A stretch of DNA of 64,000 nt. Origin: Chitinophagaceae bacterium. GTDB lineage: Bacteria > Bacteroidota > Bacteroidia > Chitinophagales > Chitinophagaceae. Below the pieces are notes generated by a model. The model was given only the letters and a program-made list of their open reading frames with translations. It did not search any database and was not told the DNA's origin. The stretch lies in the NCBI GenBank assembly GCA_017307735.1, contig JAFKGR010000002.1, positions 124,001 to 188,000 on the forward strand. The letters are read 5' to 3'. Positions 8,141 to 17,525 of this stretch are shown here, piece after piece (the first letter of the stretch is position 1; each line of letters opens with the position of its first letter). The position numbers and the translations under genes were made by a program.

Positions 8141-9790
8141 ATGACGGAGGAAAAGAGTCTCAATTTTGTTGAAGAAATTATTGAAGAAGATTTAAAGAGT
8201 GGAAAATATACTGCGATAAAAACGCGCTTTCCGCCGGAGCCAAACGGCTATCTGCACATCGGCCATGCAAAAAGTATTTGCCTGAACTTCGGACTGGCAT
8301 TAAAATATGGCGGTGAAACCAATCTGAGGTTTGATGATACCAATCCAACCACGGAAGAAACAGAATATGTGGACAGCATTAAAAATGACATCAGGTGGCT
8401 TGGATTTTCCTGGGCAAAAGAGTTATATGCAAGCAATTATTTTGATCAGCTTTACGAATTTGCCGTCAGGCTAATTCAGAAGGGACTTGCGTATGTGGAC
8501 GACAGCAGTTCAGAAAAAATTGCCTCTGAAAAAGGAACGCCCGCCACGCCGGGAGTAGAAAATGAATACCGATCAAGAACCATAGAAGAAAATCTCCGTC
8601 TCTTTGAAGAAATGAAAAATGGTAAATACGCTGATGGGGAAAAAGTTCTTCGGGCAAAAATTGACATGGCCTCTCCTGTAATGCAAATGAGAGATCCCGT
8701 GATGTACCGGATAAAACATGCACACCACCACCGCACAGGAGACAAATGGTGTATCTATCCTTTGTACGATTTTGCCCATGGTCAAAGCGACAGTATTGAA
8801 AATATTACCCACAGCATCTGCACGCTTGAATTTGTGCCACACAGGCCTTTGTATAACTGGTTTATTGAGAAATTAGAAATTTTCCCTTCACACCAGTACG
8901 AATTTGCAAGGCTCAATATGACCTATACAGTCATGAGTAAACGAAAAATGCTGAAGCTGGTGGAGGAAGGATATGTTTCCGGATGGGATGATCCGAGGAT
9001 GCCGACAATTTCAGGCATCCGCAGAAAAGGATATACGCCATCATCCATCCGGACATTTTGTGATAAAATCGGAGTGGCAAAGCGGGACAATCTCATCGAC
9101 ATCAGCCTTCTCGAATCCTGCATCAGGGAAGAACTGAATGTAACTGCCGAAAGAAAAATGGTGGTGTTGAACCCTGTGAAACTGATAATAGATAATTATG
9201 ATGAGGAAAAATCAGAACTGCTGGAAACGGAATCATTGCCGAATGATCCTGATAAAAAGAGAGAAGTTTCTTTCTCTAAAACTTTGTGGATAGAGCAGGA
9301 AGATTTTATGGAAAATCCGGTTAAGAAATGGTTTCGACTGGCGCCCGGACAAATGGTAAGATTGAAAAGCGCTTACATTATCAAATGCGAATCATTTGAC
9401 AAGGATGAAAATGGAAATATTACAGAAATCCATGCAACCTATATTCCCGAAAGCAAAAGCGGGCATGATGAAAGCGGACTGAAGGTGAAAGGAACCATTC
9501 ATTGGGTGGATGCAAAAAATGCACTCGAAGTGGAGGTGAGGTTGTACGACAGGTTATTTACATCCGAGAATCCTGCACAGGAAGAGAATTTCCTGGACTT
9601 TATCAATCCGGATTCCCTTCAGATTAAAAAGGCTTATGCAGAATCAGGAATAAAAAATGCCGAACCCGGAAATCATTTTCAGTTTGTAAGAATTGGATAT
9701 TTCTGCCTGGATCCCGATTCCACAAATGACAACCTGATATTCAACCGGACTGCAACATTGAAAGAAGGTTTTAAAGTAAAACAACACTGA
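8141..9790 (+). CDS. glnS: Glutamine--tRNA ligase
   Basis: Class I aminoacyl-tRNA synthetase charging tRNA-Gln in the cytoplasm. Seen: RFPPEPNGYLHIGHAKSIC with the HIGH motif, the KMSKS-type loop TVMSKRKMLKLVEEGYV, and GWDDPRMPTISGIRRKGYT, all diagnostic for GlnRS rather than GluRS. The C-terminal half is the anticodon-binding beta-barrel pair and ends in LKEGFKVKQH. Length (549 residues) is normal. A TATTTTTG element (8129-8136) lies only 4 bp before the ATG, which would give a nearly leaderless transcript; otherwise it reads from the gene before it. Confidence 0.97.
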   Translation: MTEEKSLNFVEEIIEEDLKSGKYTAIKTRFPPEPNGYLHIGHAKSICLNFGLALKYGGETNLRFDDTNPTTEETEYVDSIKNDIRWLGFSWAKELYASNYFDQLYEFAVRLIQKGLAYVDDSSSEKIASEKGTPATPGVENEYRSRTIEENLRLFEEMKNGKYADGEKVLRAKIDMASPVMQMRDPVMYRIKHAHHHRTGDKWCIYPLYDFAHGQSDSIENITHSICTLEFVPHRPLYNWFIEKLEIFPSHQYEFARLNMTYTVMSKRKMLKLVEEGYVSGWDDPRMPTISGIRRKGYTPSSIRTFCDKIGVAKRDNLIDISLLESCIREELNVTAERKMVVLNPVKLIIDNYDEEKSELLETESLPNDPDKKREVSFSKTLWIEQEDFMENPVKKWFRLAPGQMVRLKSAYIIKCESFDKDENGNITEIHATYIPESKSGHDESGLKVKGTIHWVDAKNALEVEVRLYDRLFTSENPAQEENFLDFINPDSLQIKKAYAESGIKNAEPGNHFQFVRIGYFCLDPDSTNDNLIFNRTATLKEGFKVKQH

Positions 9791-10849
9791 ATCGGAGGAA
9801 CGGCTGATCACGAAACTGTGAGAGCCAGTATTCTGTCGTCTGGCTTATATTCGGGCAGGACTGATCAGGGGATGATGCTAAGACCCATTATTGATGCACC
9901 AGAAGTAATGATGGAAATAGAATTGATGACGTGCCTGAATGAAGAATGTTCCAGCCCATGCACACATCCGGATATTCGTTTTCCACCGGTGTTGTTGTTC
10001 TCAAAACGCTGCTTTTCCGAAAATATTTCCCTTGTGTTTTCTTCGCCCTTTCTCCGCCCCTTGTCCGTACCATTCCGTGTATCCTGGCGGAGATGGTACG
10101 GCACAGGTATAGCGCAGGTATAGGAAAATACCTGAGAAGAAATTCACGGATTTCTGATTTTTTATTTTGTCCTTTTTCATACAAGATTCAGTAGCGCTAC
10201 GCAAAGATTCCGTAGCGTTACGCTATAAAATCAGCCGTACACATTCTTCCCTTGCAGGAGAATAAATTCAAAATATTTTATGGCTGCGCTCCTTTCAAAA
10301 CGACCGGCACGGGAAATGCACTCAGTTTTCCGAATCGGGGGCAGCAGGGTATTCCCGGTTTTCTGTTAGCGGCAGAAAGATATTCCACCAGATGATGGAT
10401 AAAATATATTGACGAAGTGTTTTTAGGGATGAAAGCAGCAATCCTCTTTGTACAGGATAACGGCAGAGGTATATCATTGTAATAAAAAACCGGCGTAAAA
10501 GATGGTTAAGTGAAAAATATTATCACTACTTTTAAATCAACAAAATCTCTGAAAGCCGTAAGCCAACAAGAAACAGTGCTTTGGAGACTGAAATTTAATT
10601 TTTAAAATAAACATAAAGAAAAGAACCGGTTGATACTTTGTACTTCAGGGGGCTTTGCGGATACTTTTCTGAATGTTGTAAGCAACCCTGTTGGAACATT
10701 CCGACAGTTTGTAGATAGCAAGAGGAAAGAATACAACGAACATGGAGTTTCTCATTTATAATAGTCATTTAACCGATAAAAATAAAAGTCCGCCTTTTTT
10801 TGTGCAACGTATTACGCTGTTATATTGTCATTCAATAAAAGCTATGATT
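9791..10849. other. Gene-free 1 kb region
   Basis: Over 1 kb after glnS with only short open frames on both strands, none with recognisable protein similarity or normal codon use. It holds the tandem palindromic repeat at 10183-10223. The right part (10480-10740) is AT-rich and may contain the promoter of the lipoprotein/subtilase pair. It could be debris of an inserted element, but I cannot identify a parent. Confidence 0.5.
10183..10223. repeat. Tandem palindromic repeat, 2 copies of about 21 bp
   Basis: Two copies, AAGATTCAGTAGCGCTACGC (10183-10202) and AAGATTCCGTAGCGTTACGC (10204-10223), differ at two positions. The first contains the perfect 10-bp palindrome GTAGCGCTAC. It resembles dispersed intergenic palindromes of the REP kind. 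Confidence 0.6.
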
Positions 10850-11299
10850 ATGAAGACCTATTTTATCTTAACCGTCCTTATCTTCTTTTTAGCACTTTTC
10901 AGTTCCAGTAGTTGCAAAAAAACCAAGGAATGCCTTGCAACCTCAAAAGGAAGAATAATTGGCTATGACCCTTGCCGGTATTATACACCCATAAATAAAA
11001 TAAAAGATGCGGGTTTTGTTATTGAAATTGATAATGGAGTAACTAAGGATACAGTTGTTAGTTATAACATTTCCGATGACCTTTTTCAATTTCCTTATAT
11101 AGATGGCAACACAGCAACTAACGGTCAATTTTTATATACCCCCGATACTCAGGATAAATTCAAAATTAAATTTAATTACAGGTTCGCTCTTGAAAATGAA
11201 AAAACAGCAGTTATTTGCTTAGCAAATATTTGGACTGGCCCTTTTTATGCCGCAGTTAAAGGAAAAGAGATTTTTATAACCTGTATATCACAACAATAA
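10850..11299 (+). CDS. Hypothetical lipoprotein
   Basis: A 149-residue predicted lipoprotein. From the ATG at 10850 the N-terminus MKTYFILTVLIFFLALFSSS is a signal peptide ending in SSSSC, a lipobox with Cys at about residue 22, so the mature protein should be anchored to a membrane. The open frame extends upstream to 10742, but those codons would place 36 residues before the signal peptide; an ATG at 10844 is an alternative. The mature part is not recognised; it has a few further cysteines. It ends 11 bp before the subtilase gene, so the two are probably co-transcribed. Confidence 0.65.
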   Translation: MKTYFILTVLIFFLALFSSSSCKKTKECLATSKGRIIGYDPCRYYTPINKIKDAGFVIEIDNGVTKDTVVSYNISDDLFQFPYIDGNTATNGQFLYTPDTQDKFKIKFNYRFALENEKTAVICLANIWTGPFYAAVKGKEIFITCISQQ

Positions 11300-11310
11300 A
11301 ACAATTAATT

Positions 11311-13848
11311 ATGAGAAAAATATTATTTTCCTTAACAGCTGTTTTGGCTTTTAGCTTAGTATTCATTTTGATTACAGCAGAAAAACCTCCTGAAAATAGA
11401 AAATTTTATTACGCATTCAATGAAAAGATTTTTATTGATGAAATTCCTAACAAGTTTGCAGTAAAATTTAAGGACAAACAAAAAGCAAATGCTCTCAAAT
11501 TATATTTGATTGAAAAGGTAGGCAATGAGAAAAAAATTCAATCTCAAAATGAAACAACACTTATTGTAGACTTAAATAGCACTGGTAAAAACATCAACGA
11601 ACTACTGAATAGTAAAATGCTGGATATTGAAATTATTAAACCTGCCTACAAATATCAAAAACAGGAAATGTATTATACAAATGAAATATTAGTGGAGCCT
11701 CTTGAAGGAATAAATATTAGTGATGTAATCAGAAAAAACGGATTAGAAAATTACGGCAAAGTAAAAGAAGGAAAATTTTACAGTATTGTTGAAATTTCTC
11801 CAATTTTTGATGCCTGTGAAATAGCTAATAAGATACAAGAAAGCGGCTTAGTTAAATATAGTCACCCGAATTTTATGATGCCAATTGAGAAGCACCAAGT
11901 AATTCCAAATGACACATATTTCAATAATCAATATTATTTGAGAAATACAGGCCAGGTATTCAATCCGGTGGAAAACCATTTTGGGTTAGCAAATGCTGAC
12001 ATCAATGCCCCATTTGCATGGAATACTACTTTAGGAAATAATGCCATTATTGTTGCCGTAATTGATGCAGGCGTTACTCCAAATCATCCTGACCTGCCGA
12101 ACGTAAGACAAGTAAGGCTAAATGGTTCAAATTTTGTTTCAGGGGAAAATGCGAATGACCCAACGCCAGGTTTGCATCACAATCATGGGAACGCCTGTTC
12201 TGGCATTATTGCTGGCACACAAAATAATAATGAGGGAGTAACTGGTATAGCGCCGAATGTAAGAATTATGCCGATTAAAATTTTCGGCGGAGACGGGATT
12301 AATCCGGGAAATAACGCGGACAATAATGGCGTAGCGGCAGCCATTGATTTTGCATGGCAGAATGGAGCTCATGTTATTTCAAATAGCTGGGGATATGGCT
12401 CAGATAATCCTAATTTTGTTCCTGCCATTGTTGCGGCTATTAATAGGGCGGTTACCCAAGGCAGAGGAAATCTTGGCAGTGTTGTGGTATTTTCAGCTAG
12501 CAATTCTGCAAATCATTCTTTGGGAAATAACGGTCAGATTCGTTTCCCAAGCAATGTCCTGATAAATGGCGTTCTTACTGTGGGAGCATCTGACAGAGAC
12601 GATGAACAGTCTGATTATAGCCCAACAAGCAATGCAGCAAATCCAAATAATCAAATGATTGATATTGTTGCACCGTCACATAGAGCATATCCACCTGCAT
12701 TTGGTGGCATTCCGGGAGAAGGCTTTGAAGTATGGACAATTGATATACCCGGTGTAAATGGATATAATCAATGGAACGACCCCAATTTCCCAATAACTGC
12801 ACCAGCCTTTGGTGAAGTATTACCAACAGCTGGCGTAAATAATTTATCCTATACTGGTAGAATGGGTGGCACATCTGCTTCATGCCCACAAGTAGCCGCA
12901 GTCGCAGCACTTGTTTTATCGTTAAATAATAATTTGACACAGCAGCAGGTGTTTGATATTATAACACAAAGTGCAGATGATGTTGGTGGCTATGCATATA
13001 CTGCTGGATGGTGTCCCGAACTAGGAAATGGACGATTAAATGCATGTGCTGCACTGAGTAGAATACCCGGTAGGTTCACAATAACTGGAACTGACTTTTT
13101 ATGCACGAGTTCAACCTATTCAATAAATAATTTACCTCAAGGGAGCATCGTCAATTGGGGGAGTTCAAATAATAATATTGCAACTATTTCTCCTACTGGT
13201 TTGGCTACCAAAGTAGGCAATGGAACTGTAACATTTACTGCTACAATCAATATTCCTAACAGATGCGGGGGGCAAATAATACTTACAAAACCAAATGTTG
13301 TTGTCGGTACTCCAGTTCCTTTAGGAATAAATGGCCCTAGTCATGACTTATGCTACGATGGCAGGACCTCCGAAATAGCTTGGTTTTATGTTGTCAATCC
13401 AATCAATTCATTAACCTACTATTGGCAAATTGACGGGCAAGGAGCCGGTATTGGAAGCAGTATTAGGGTTGATGCTTTCAGATGGGATGTTGGAAATCAT
13501 CAAATTCGAGTTAGAAGCTATTCATCAGCTTGCGGTTATAGTGCATGGTACACAAGTTCCTTCATTGTAATAGATTGTAGTAGCAATAGGTTTACTGTAT
13601 CTCCCAATCCATCAAGCGACAATATTAATATTTCAGTAAATAATTCAATGAAGTATGTTTCAAAACAAATAGAAGTGCGAGAAGTAGAGTTAATTGACAA
13701 AATGGGAAGTACCAGATACAAGAAACAATTCGGTAATGGTCTAACCTCTGCAAATATTTCTGTAAGTAATTTACCTAACGATATTTATACTTTAAGAATC
13801 TTCGATGGAGAGGTCTGGCATTCTTATAAAATAAGCATTCAACATTAA
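11311..13848 (+). CDS. Secreted subtilisin-like serine protease (S8) with T9SS sorting domain
   Basis: Exported protease of 845 residues. Order: signal peptide (1-23), a propeptide-like region (about 25-195), subtilase catalytic domain with Asp252 (VAVIDAGVTPNHPDLP), His292 (HNHGNACSGIIAG) and Ser522 (GGTSASCPQVAAVAAL), then Ig-like/BIG2-type modules (about 590-750) and a C-terminal type A T9SS sorting domain (FTVSPNPSSDNINISV to the end). All three catalytic residues are present, so it should be active outside the cell after type IX secretion. It follows the lipoprotein by 11 bp and lies beside an IS110 element. The pair is more AT-rich than the core genes around it, suggesting an accessory segment. 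Confidence 0.92.
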   Translation: MRKILFSLTAVLAFSLVFILITAEKPPENRKFYYAFNEKIFIDEIPNKFAVKFKDKQKANALKLYLIEKVGNEKKIQSQNETTLIVDLNSTGKNINELLNSKMLDIEIIKPAYKYQKQEMYYTNEILVEPLEGINISDVIRKNGLENYGKVKEGKFYSIVEISPIFDACEIANKIQESGLVKYSHPNFMMPIEKHQVIPNDTYFNNQYYLRNTGQVFNPVENHFGLANADINAPFAWNTTLGNNAIIVAVIDAGVTPNHPDLPNVRQVRLNGSNFVSGENANDPTPGLHHNHGNACSGIIAGTQNNNEGVTGIAPNVRIMPIKIFGGDGINPGNNADNNGVAAAIDFAWQNGAHVISNSWGYGSDNPNFVPAIVAAINRAVTQGRGNLGSVVVFSASNSANHSLGNNGQIRFPSNVLINGVLTVGASDRDDEQSDYSPTSNAANPNNQMIDIVAPSHRAYPPAFGGIPGEGFEVWTIDIPGVNGYNQWNDPNFPITAPAFGEVLPTAGVNNLSYTGRMGGTSASCPQVAAVAALVLSLNNNLTQQQVFDIITQSADDVGGYAYTAGWCPELGNGRLNACAALSRIPGRFTITGTDFLCTSSTYSINNLPQGSIVNWGSSNNNIATISPTGLATKVGNGTVTFTATINIPNRCGGQIILTKPNVVVGTPVPLGINGPSHDLCYDGRTSEIAWFYVVNPINSLTYYWQIDGQGAGIGSSIRVDAFRWDVGNHQIRVRSYSSACGYSAWYTSSFIVIDCSSNRFTVSPNPSSDNINISVNNSMKYVSKQIEVREVELIDKMGSTRYKKQFGNGLTSANISVSNLPNDIYTLRIFDGEVWHSYKISIQH

Positions 13849-13871
13849 GGAATTTTCAAACAGTTTTACAT

Positions 13872-13903
13872 GGGGTAACATCATTTGTTGCCCCGTTTTA
13901 TTT
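13872..13903 (+). terminator. Terminator after the subtilase gene
   Basis: Stem GGGGTAAC / GTTGCCCC (one G-T pair) with a 7-nt loop, followed by GTTTTATTT, 23 bp after the stop codon. Confidence 0.6.
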
Positions 13904-14003
13904 AGACAATGAGAAGGGTATGCTTACAACAAATAAGATTCTGTGTTAAAAACCAAAAGATTTTATATAATTTTATGTTTTAGGCGGCTTTAAGTTAGCC
14001 TGT

Positions 14004-14039
14004 TTAGGAGGCAATATTTATTTGCCTCCTAATTTTTTT
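14004..14039 (+). terminator. Strong hairpin terminator at the IS110 end
   Basis: Perfect 11-bp stem TTAGGAGGCAA / TTGCCTCCTAA with a 7-nt loop and T7 after it on the + strand. The stem overlaps the stop codon of the antisense transposase, so it would block + strand read-through into the IS element. Confidence 0.65.
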
Positions 14040-15081
14040 CCATCACTTCTTCTGGTACTTCGGTAATTTGTTTTTGTAAATAATCCATGTCATATTTTTC
14101 CTGTTTTTTGTAAAGGGTGTACATTAGTTCTAAAAGTTTTCTTTGTATGGCTACTGCGGCTTTCATTTTTATGCCATGCACTGACACTAGCCTTGCAAAA
14201 ATGGATTTAAACCTTTCATCGTGCCGGATAGCTGCTAATGCTGGCATGTGCAGGGCTTTTCGTAGATGTTTATTACCCTTCTTGGATATTTTGGGTTTGC
14301 CCTTTACGGAGGTACCCGACTGCTTTTCTTTTACATCCAAACCTGCATAGCTGCTGAGTTGTTTTTTGTTCCTTATCAAATCAAAACCATTTGTTTCTGC
14401 CAAAACAGAAGCTGCCGTTAATAAGCCTACACCCGGAATGGATGTTAATAATTCAACAGATGCCTAAATTTTTTCGTTTGATTTGATTAATCCATTTATT
14501 TCAGAGACAACCTCTGCAATTTGTTTATCAAAAAGGAATATTTGTTTTTTGAGCCTGTTGACAGTGCTTTTGAGTGGTGCTTCCTCTGTCTGTTCTGCGT
14601 GAAGCTGGTTTTTGGCCACGGTGCGGCTTTGAACAATCTGGTCCCGCTCTCTTGCTAATTGTCGCATTTGTTTATACACAGGATCGGGAGGGTTCCAACT
14701 GTTCAGTTTCCTTTCCAAGCCAAATAAGGCTATGGCTTCGCTGGCGGTTTTATCGGTGACCGTTTTTACATCCAATGTGCGAAAGTAGTTGCTGATTTTG
14801 TTAGGCAATACAATGCTTACTGATTGGTCATTTAAATAGAGATAATAGGCCAGTTTTTCATGATACACCTCTGTGGCCTCCATTAGATAACCTACACCCG
14901 TAGCTTCTTCTGTTAACTTCTTTACCCATTGCAACAGTAATTCAAAACCTTTCGGATTGTTGGTGAATGTTTTATGAGAAAGCAGTTTTGTACTTAAGTC
15001 ATCATACATCTGGCCAAGAGCTACCACCAGTTCTTTTTGAGCCACATCAATACCACATACCTGTCTTACAATTTGTTTCAT
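14029..15081 (-). pseudogene. IS110-family transposase, interrupted by in-frame TAG
   Basis: DEDD-type recombinase of IS110 elements. The N-terminal part has the first catalytic Asp in VCGIDVAQKELVVAL, Glu in MEATEVYHEKLAYYL and the Asp pair region DVKTVTDKTASEAIALFG. The C-terminal Transposase_20 part has LLTSIPGVGLLTAASVLAE and the serine region KQSGTSVKGKPKISKKGN. The two parts lie in the same frame and are separated only by one TAG codon at 14464-14466; read through, the product would be about 350 residues, normal for the family. So it is inactivated by a single nonsense mutation, or depends on read-through. Otherwise it looks young and undamaged. Confidence 0.85.
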
Positions 15082-15102
15082 TACTAATTAATTTAAAAAA
15101 TG

Positions 15103-15284
15103 AAAAAGTGAAAAATCTCCCTTCGTTTTGTCTCCTGACTGGATATCCTGGTTATAAAGCATCGCCTTATCCCTTACATTCTGTTCAAACTCGAAGAGAT
15201 AAAAAAGAAAGAGGCAATATCTTAGTTAGAATATACTCACTGAGTTATTTGCTTTCGTAGTGCTCTCATTCTTTTTCACTTTTT
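15103..15284 (-). ncRNA. Candidate IS110 bridge-RNA region
   Basis: IS110 elements encode a structured bridge RNA of about 180 nt in the non-coding end next to the transposase gene. Here the region upstream of the transposase carries a perfect 13-bp inverted repeat, AAAAAGTGAAAAA (15103-15115) and TTTTTCACTTTTT (15272-15284), spanning 182 bp. Position and size fit, but I have not derived the target- and donor-binding loops, and an A/T-rich dyad is weak evidence. Confidence 0.3.
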
Positions 15285-15473
15285 TTAAAAATCAAATCTA
15301 TTGGTATCTTCACCCATAATCTCACAGAACTTATAAAAAAAAACAAACATAGGAGATTCGTTGGGTACGAAGCACCGGCAATGAAACCGTTTGTTGAACG
15401 CTTGCCGCCCATACCCGGAGATACGGACATATTCTTTTTGCTAAACATTTTACCAAAGTAAAGAAATCCGGGT

Positions 15474-15481
15474 TAAATTTG
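15474..15481 (+). promoter_or_regulatory. -7 promoter element upstream of dinB (TAAATTTG)
   Basis: Full match to TAnnTTTG ending 7 bp before the dinB ATG. If used, the mRNA would be nearly leaderless. No clear -33 element seen at normal spacing. Confidence 0.3.
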
Positions 15482-15488
15482 TACGGCC

Positions 15489-16670
15489 ATGATACTACAA
15501 GATCAACGCCATATTGCCCACATGGATCTTGATTCCTTTTATGTATCCGTTGAACGCCTTCGCAACCGGAAGCTGGAAGGGAAACCTGTGCTGATCGGTG
15601 GTACGGGCGACCGTGCAGTAGTGGCTTCATGCAGTTATGAAGCCAGAAAATTTGGTGTTCAAAGCGCCATGCCCATGAAGATTGCGCGCCGACTCTGCCC
15701 GCACGCCATCATCGTCCGCGGCGATATGGAATTGTACAGTAAGTATTCTTCCCAGGTCACCGAAGTGATCAATGATTCTGTGCCTCTTTTTGAAAAATCA
15801 TCCATTGATGAGTTTTACATGGACATGACGGGAATGGAGCGGTTTTTTGGTTGTGTGAAATACATTCACGAATTAAAAAATAAAATCGGGCGCGAATGTG
15901 GATTACCGATATCGTATGCAGTCTCAGCCAATAAATTAATCAGCAAGGTAGCTACCAACGAGGTGAAACCTAACGGGCAGATAGAAATTCAATTTGGACA
16001 GGAAAAATCATTCCTCGCTCCGCTGAGTGTTGCCAAAATACCCGGCATCGGAAAACAGACCGCCTTTCTTTTGATAAAAATGGGCGTGGAAACTGTGAAA
16101 ACATTGAGTGAGATACCGGGAGAAATGCTGGAAAATCTGTTGGGAAAAAACGGTGCCGAACTCTGGCGCCGGGCCAACGGAATTGATGATTCGCCGGTCG
16201 TCCCCTATCACGAACAAAAATCCATTTCTACTGAAAATACTTTTTCACAAGACACCATCGATTTAGATTTTTTGCACAGAGAGATCGTTCGAATGACGGA
16301 AAAAATAGGATTCGAACTTCGCAGCCAAAATAAACTTACCGGATGCATTACAATTAAATTGCGTTACTCCAACTTTGAAACATTTACCAAGCAGGAAACC
16401 ATCGTTTACACCAATGCCGATCATATCCTGATTGACAAGGCAATGCACCTCTTTGAAAAATTATATGACCGGCGCATGCTTATCCGGCTTGTGGGAGTGC
16501 GTTTCAGCCATCTGATTCCCGGTAATTACCAAATCAGCCTTTTTGAGGATACCCAGGAGACCATTCATCTCTATCAGTCTATCGATAGCATCAAACGCAG
16601 GTTCGGAGAAAATCTGATAATGAAGGCATCGGGATTGCACCCTTCATCAAAAGAAGGAGAAGGCAAATAG
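15489..16670 (+). CDS. dinB: DNA polymerase IV (Y family)
   Basis: Error-prone translesion polymerase. Seen: palm motif RHIAHMDLDSFYVSVERL with the first catalytic Asp, KPVLIGG, CSYEARKFGVQSAMPMKIA, the catalytic pair in KSSIDEFYMDMTGME, a helix-hairpin-helix region SVAKIPGIGKQTAFLLIKMG, and a C-terminal little-finger domain. Length is 393 residues. A C-terminal clamp-binding peptide may be QISLFED (about residue 350). It is convergent with the GT2 operon, with only 5 bp between stop codons. Confidence 0.96.
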   Translation: MILQDQRHIAHMDLDSFYVSVERLRNRKLEGKPVLIGGTGDRAVVASCSYEARKFGVQSAMPMKIARRLCPHAIIVRGDMELYSKYSSQVTEVINDSVPLFEKSSIDEFYMDMTGMERFFGCVKYIHELKNKIGRECGLPISYAVSANKLISKVATNEVKPNGQIEIQFGQEKSFLAPLSVAKIPGIGKQTAFLLIKMGVETVKTLSEIPGEMLENLLGKNGAELWRRANGIDDSPVVPYHEQKSISTENTFSQDTIDLDFLHREIVRMTEKIGFELRSQNKLTGCITIKLRYSNFETFTKQETIVYTNADHILIDKAMHLFEKLYDRRMLIRLVGVRFSHLIPGNYQISLFEDTQETIHLYQSIDSIKRRFGENLIMKASGLHPSSKEGEGK

Positions 16671-16675
16671 AAAAA

Positions 16676-17479
16676 TTATCTGTGATCGGGAGACAGGTAA
16701 TCGGCTTCCACAAAGGGATCCTCATGCTTTTGTACTCTGTTGCGGTAGTTTTTGAATAAGCTAAGCCACCTCAGACGCAATACGCCGAAGATGCCTTCCC
16801 TGACGATATCTTTATTCATCTTGGAAACACCAAATTCCCGGTCGTGGAATGTAATCGGAACTTCTTTGATTACAAATCCGATTTTCCAGGCGGCAAATTT
16901 CATTTCTATCTGGAAAGCATAACCCACAAAAGTAATTTCATCCAGATTGATTGAAGAGAGAACTTCCCTGCGATAACATACAAATCCGGCAGTAGGGTCT
17001 TTAATCGGCATAAAAGTGATGATTCGCGTATAAAGAGAAGCGCCTTTGGAAAGATTGACCCTGCTTCGCGGCCAGTTTATAATTTTACCGCCGCGTACAT
17101 ACCGGCTGCCAACCGCCACATCTGCCCCACCCGTTTTGCATGCCATGTAAAGCCGCTCCAGGTCTTGTGGATTATGAGAAAAGTCGCAATCCATTTCAAA
17201 AATAAACCGGTACCCTTTTTTGAGCGCCCATTTAAATCCATGGATGTAAGCCGTTCCCAGTCCGAGTTTTCCTTTTCTCTCTTCAAGAAAAAGACGGCCG
17301 GGGTATTTTGCAAATAAATTTTTAACCAGCTCGCCGGTTCCATCAGGAGAACTGTCATCAATAATGAGAACATGAAAATCTTCCAGATGAAAAACAGCAT
17401 CGAGAATCCGCTCCACGTTTTCCCTTTCGTTGTAAGTGGGTATAATAACGAGTTTTTCCAAAAAAAGATGGTTGACCAA
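16676..17479 (-). CDS. Polyprenol monophosphomannose synthase-like glycosyltransferase (GT2)
   Basis: Membrane-associated transfer of a sugar, probably mannose or another hexose, from a nucleotide sugar to polyprenyl phosphate. Seen: VIIPTYNERENVERIL at the N-terminus, IIDDSSPDGTGE, the metal-binding FEMDCDFSHNPQDL, GSRYVRGGKIINWP and PTAGFVCYRREVL, all characteristic of DPM1-like enzymes. Length is 267 residues, without the C-terminal membrane domain that some homologues carry. Last gene of an operon with the exonuclease and Mpl (gaps 46 and 23 bp). Sugar specificity is inference. Confidence 0.88.
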   Translation of the reverse strand: MVNHLFLEKLVIIPTYNERENVERILDAVFHLEDFHVLIIDDSSPDGTGELVKNLFAKYPGRLFLEERKGKLGLGTAYIHGFKWALKKGYRFIFEMDCDFSHNPQDLERLYMACKTGGADVAVGSRYVRGGKIINWPRSRVNLSKGASLYTRIITFMPIKDPTAGFVCYRREVLSSINLDEITFVGYAFQIEMKFAAWKIGFVIKEVPITFHDREFGVSKMNKDIVREGIFGVLRLRWLSLFKNYRNRVQKHEDPFVEADYLSPDHR

Positions 17480-17525
17480 TGTTCTACAAATTTACCCTGA
17501 ATTCCGCTTTATAAATCTTAAAACC

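Larger units (their letters stand above)
14029..15290 (-). mobile_element. IS110-family insertion sequence (boundaries not resolved)
   Basis: Comprises the broken transposase and its 5' non-coding region. IS110 elements lack the usual terminal inverted repeats and often make little target duplication, so the ends cannot be fixed by eye. The coordinates are the minimum span: transposase plus the A/T-rich inverted repeat upstream of it. Confidence 0.55.

Noticed and set aside
9818..10184. Overlapping frames on both strands after glnS
   Set aside because: Several mutually overlapping short frames, no recognisable similarity, no start signals; treated as non-coding.
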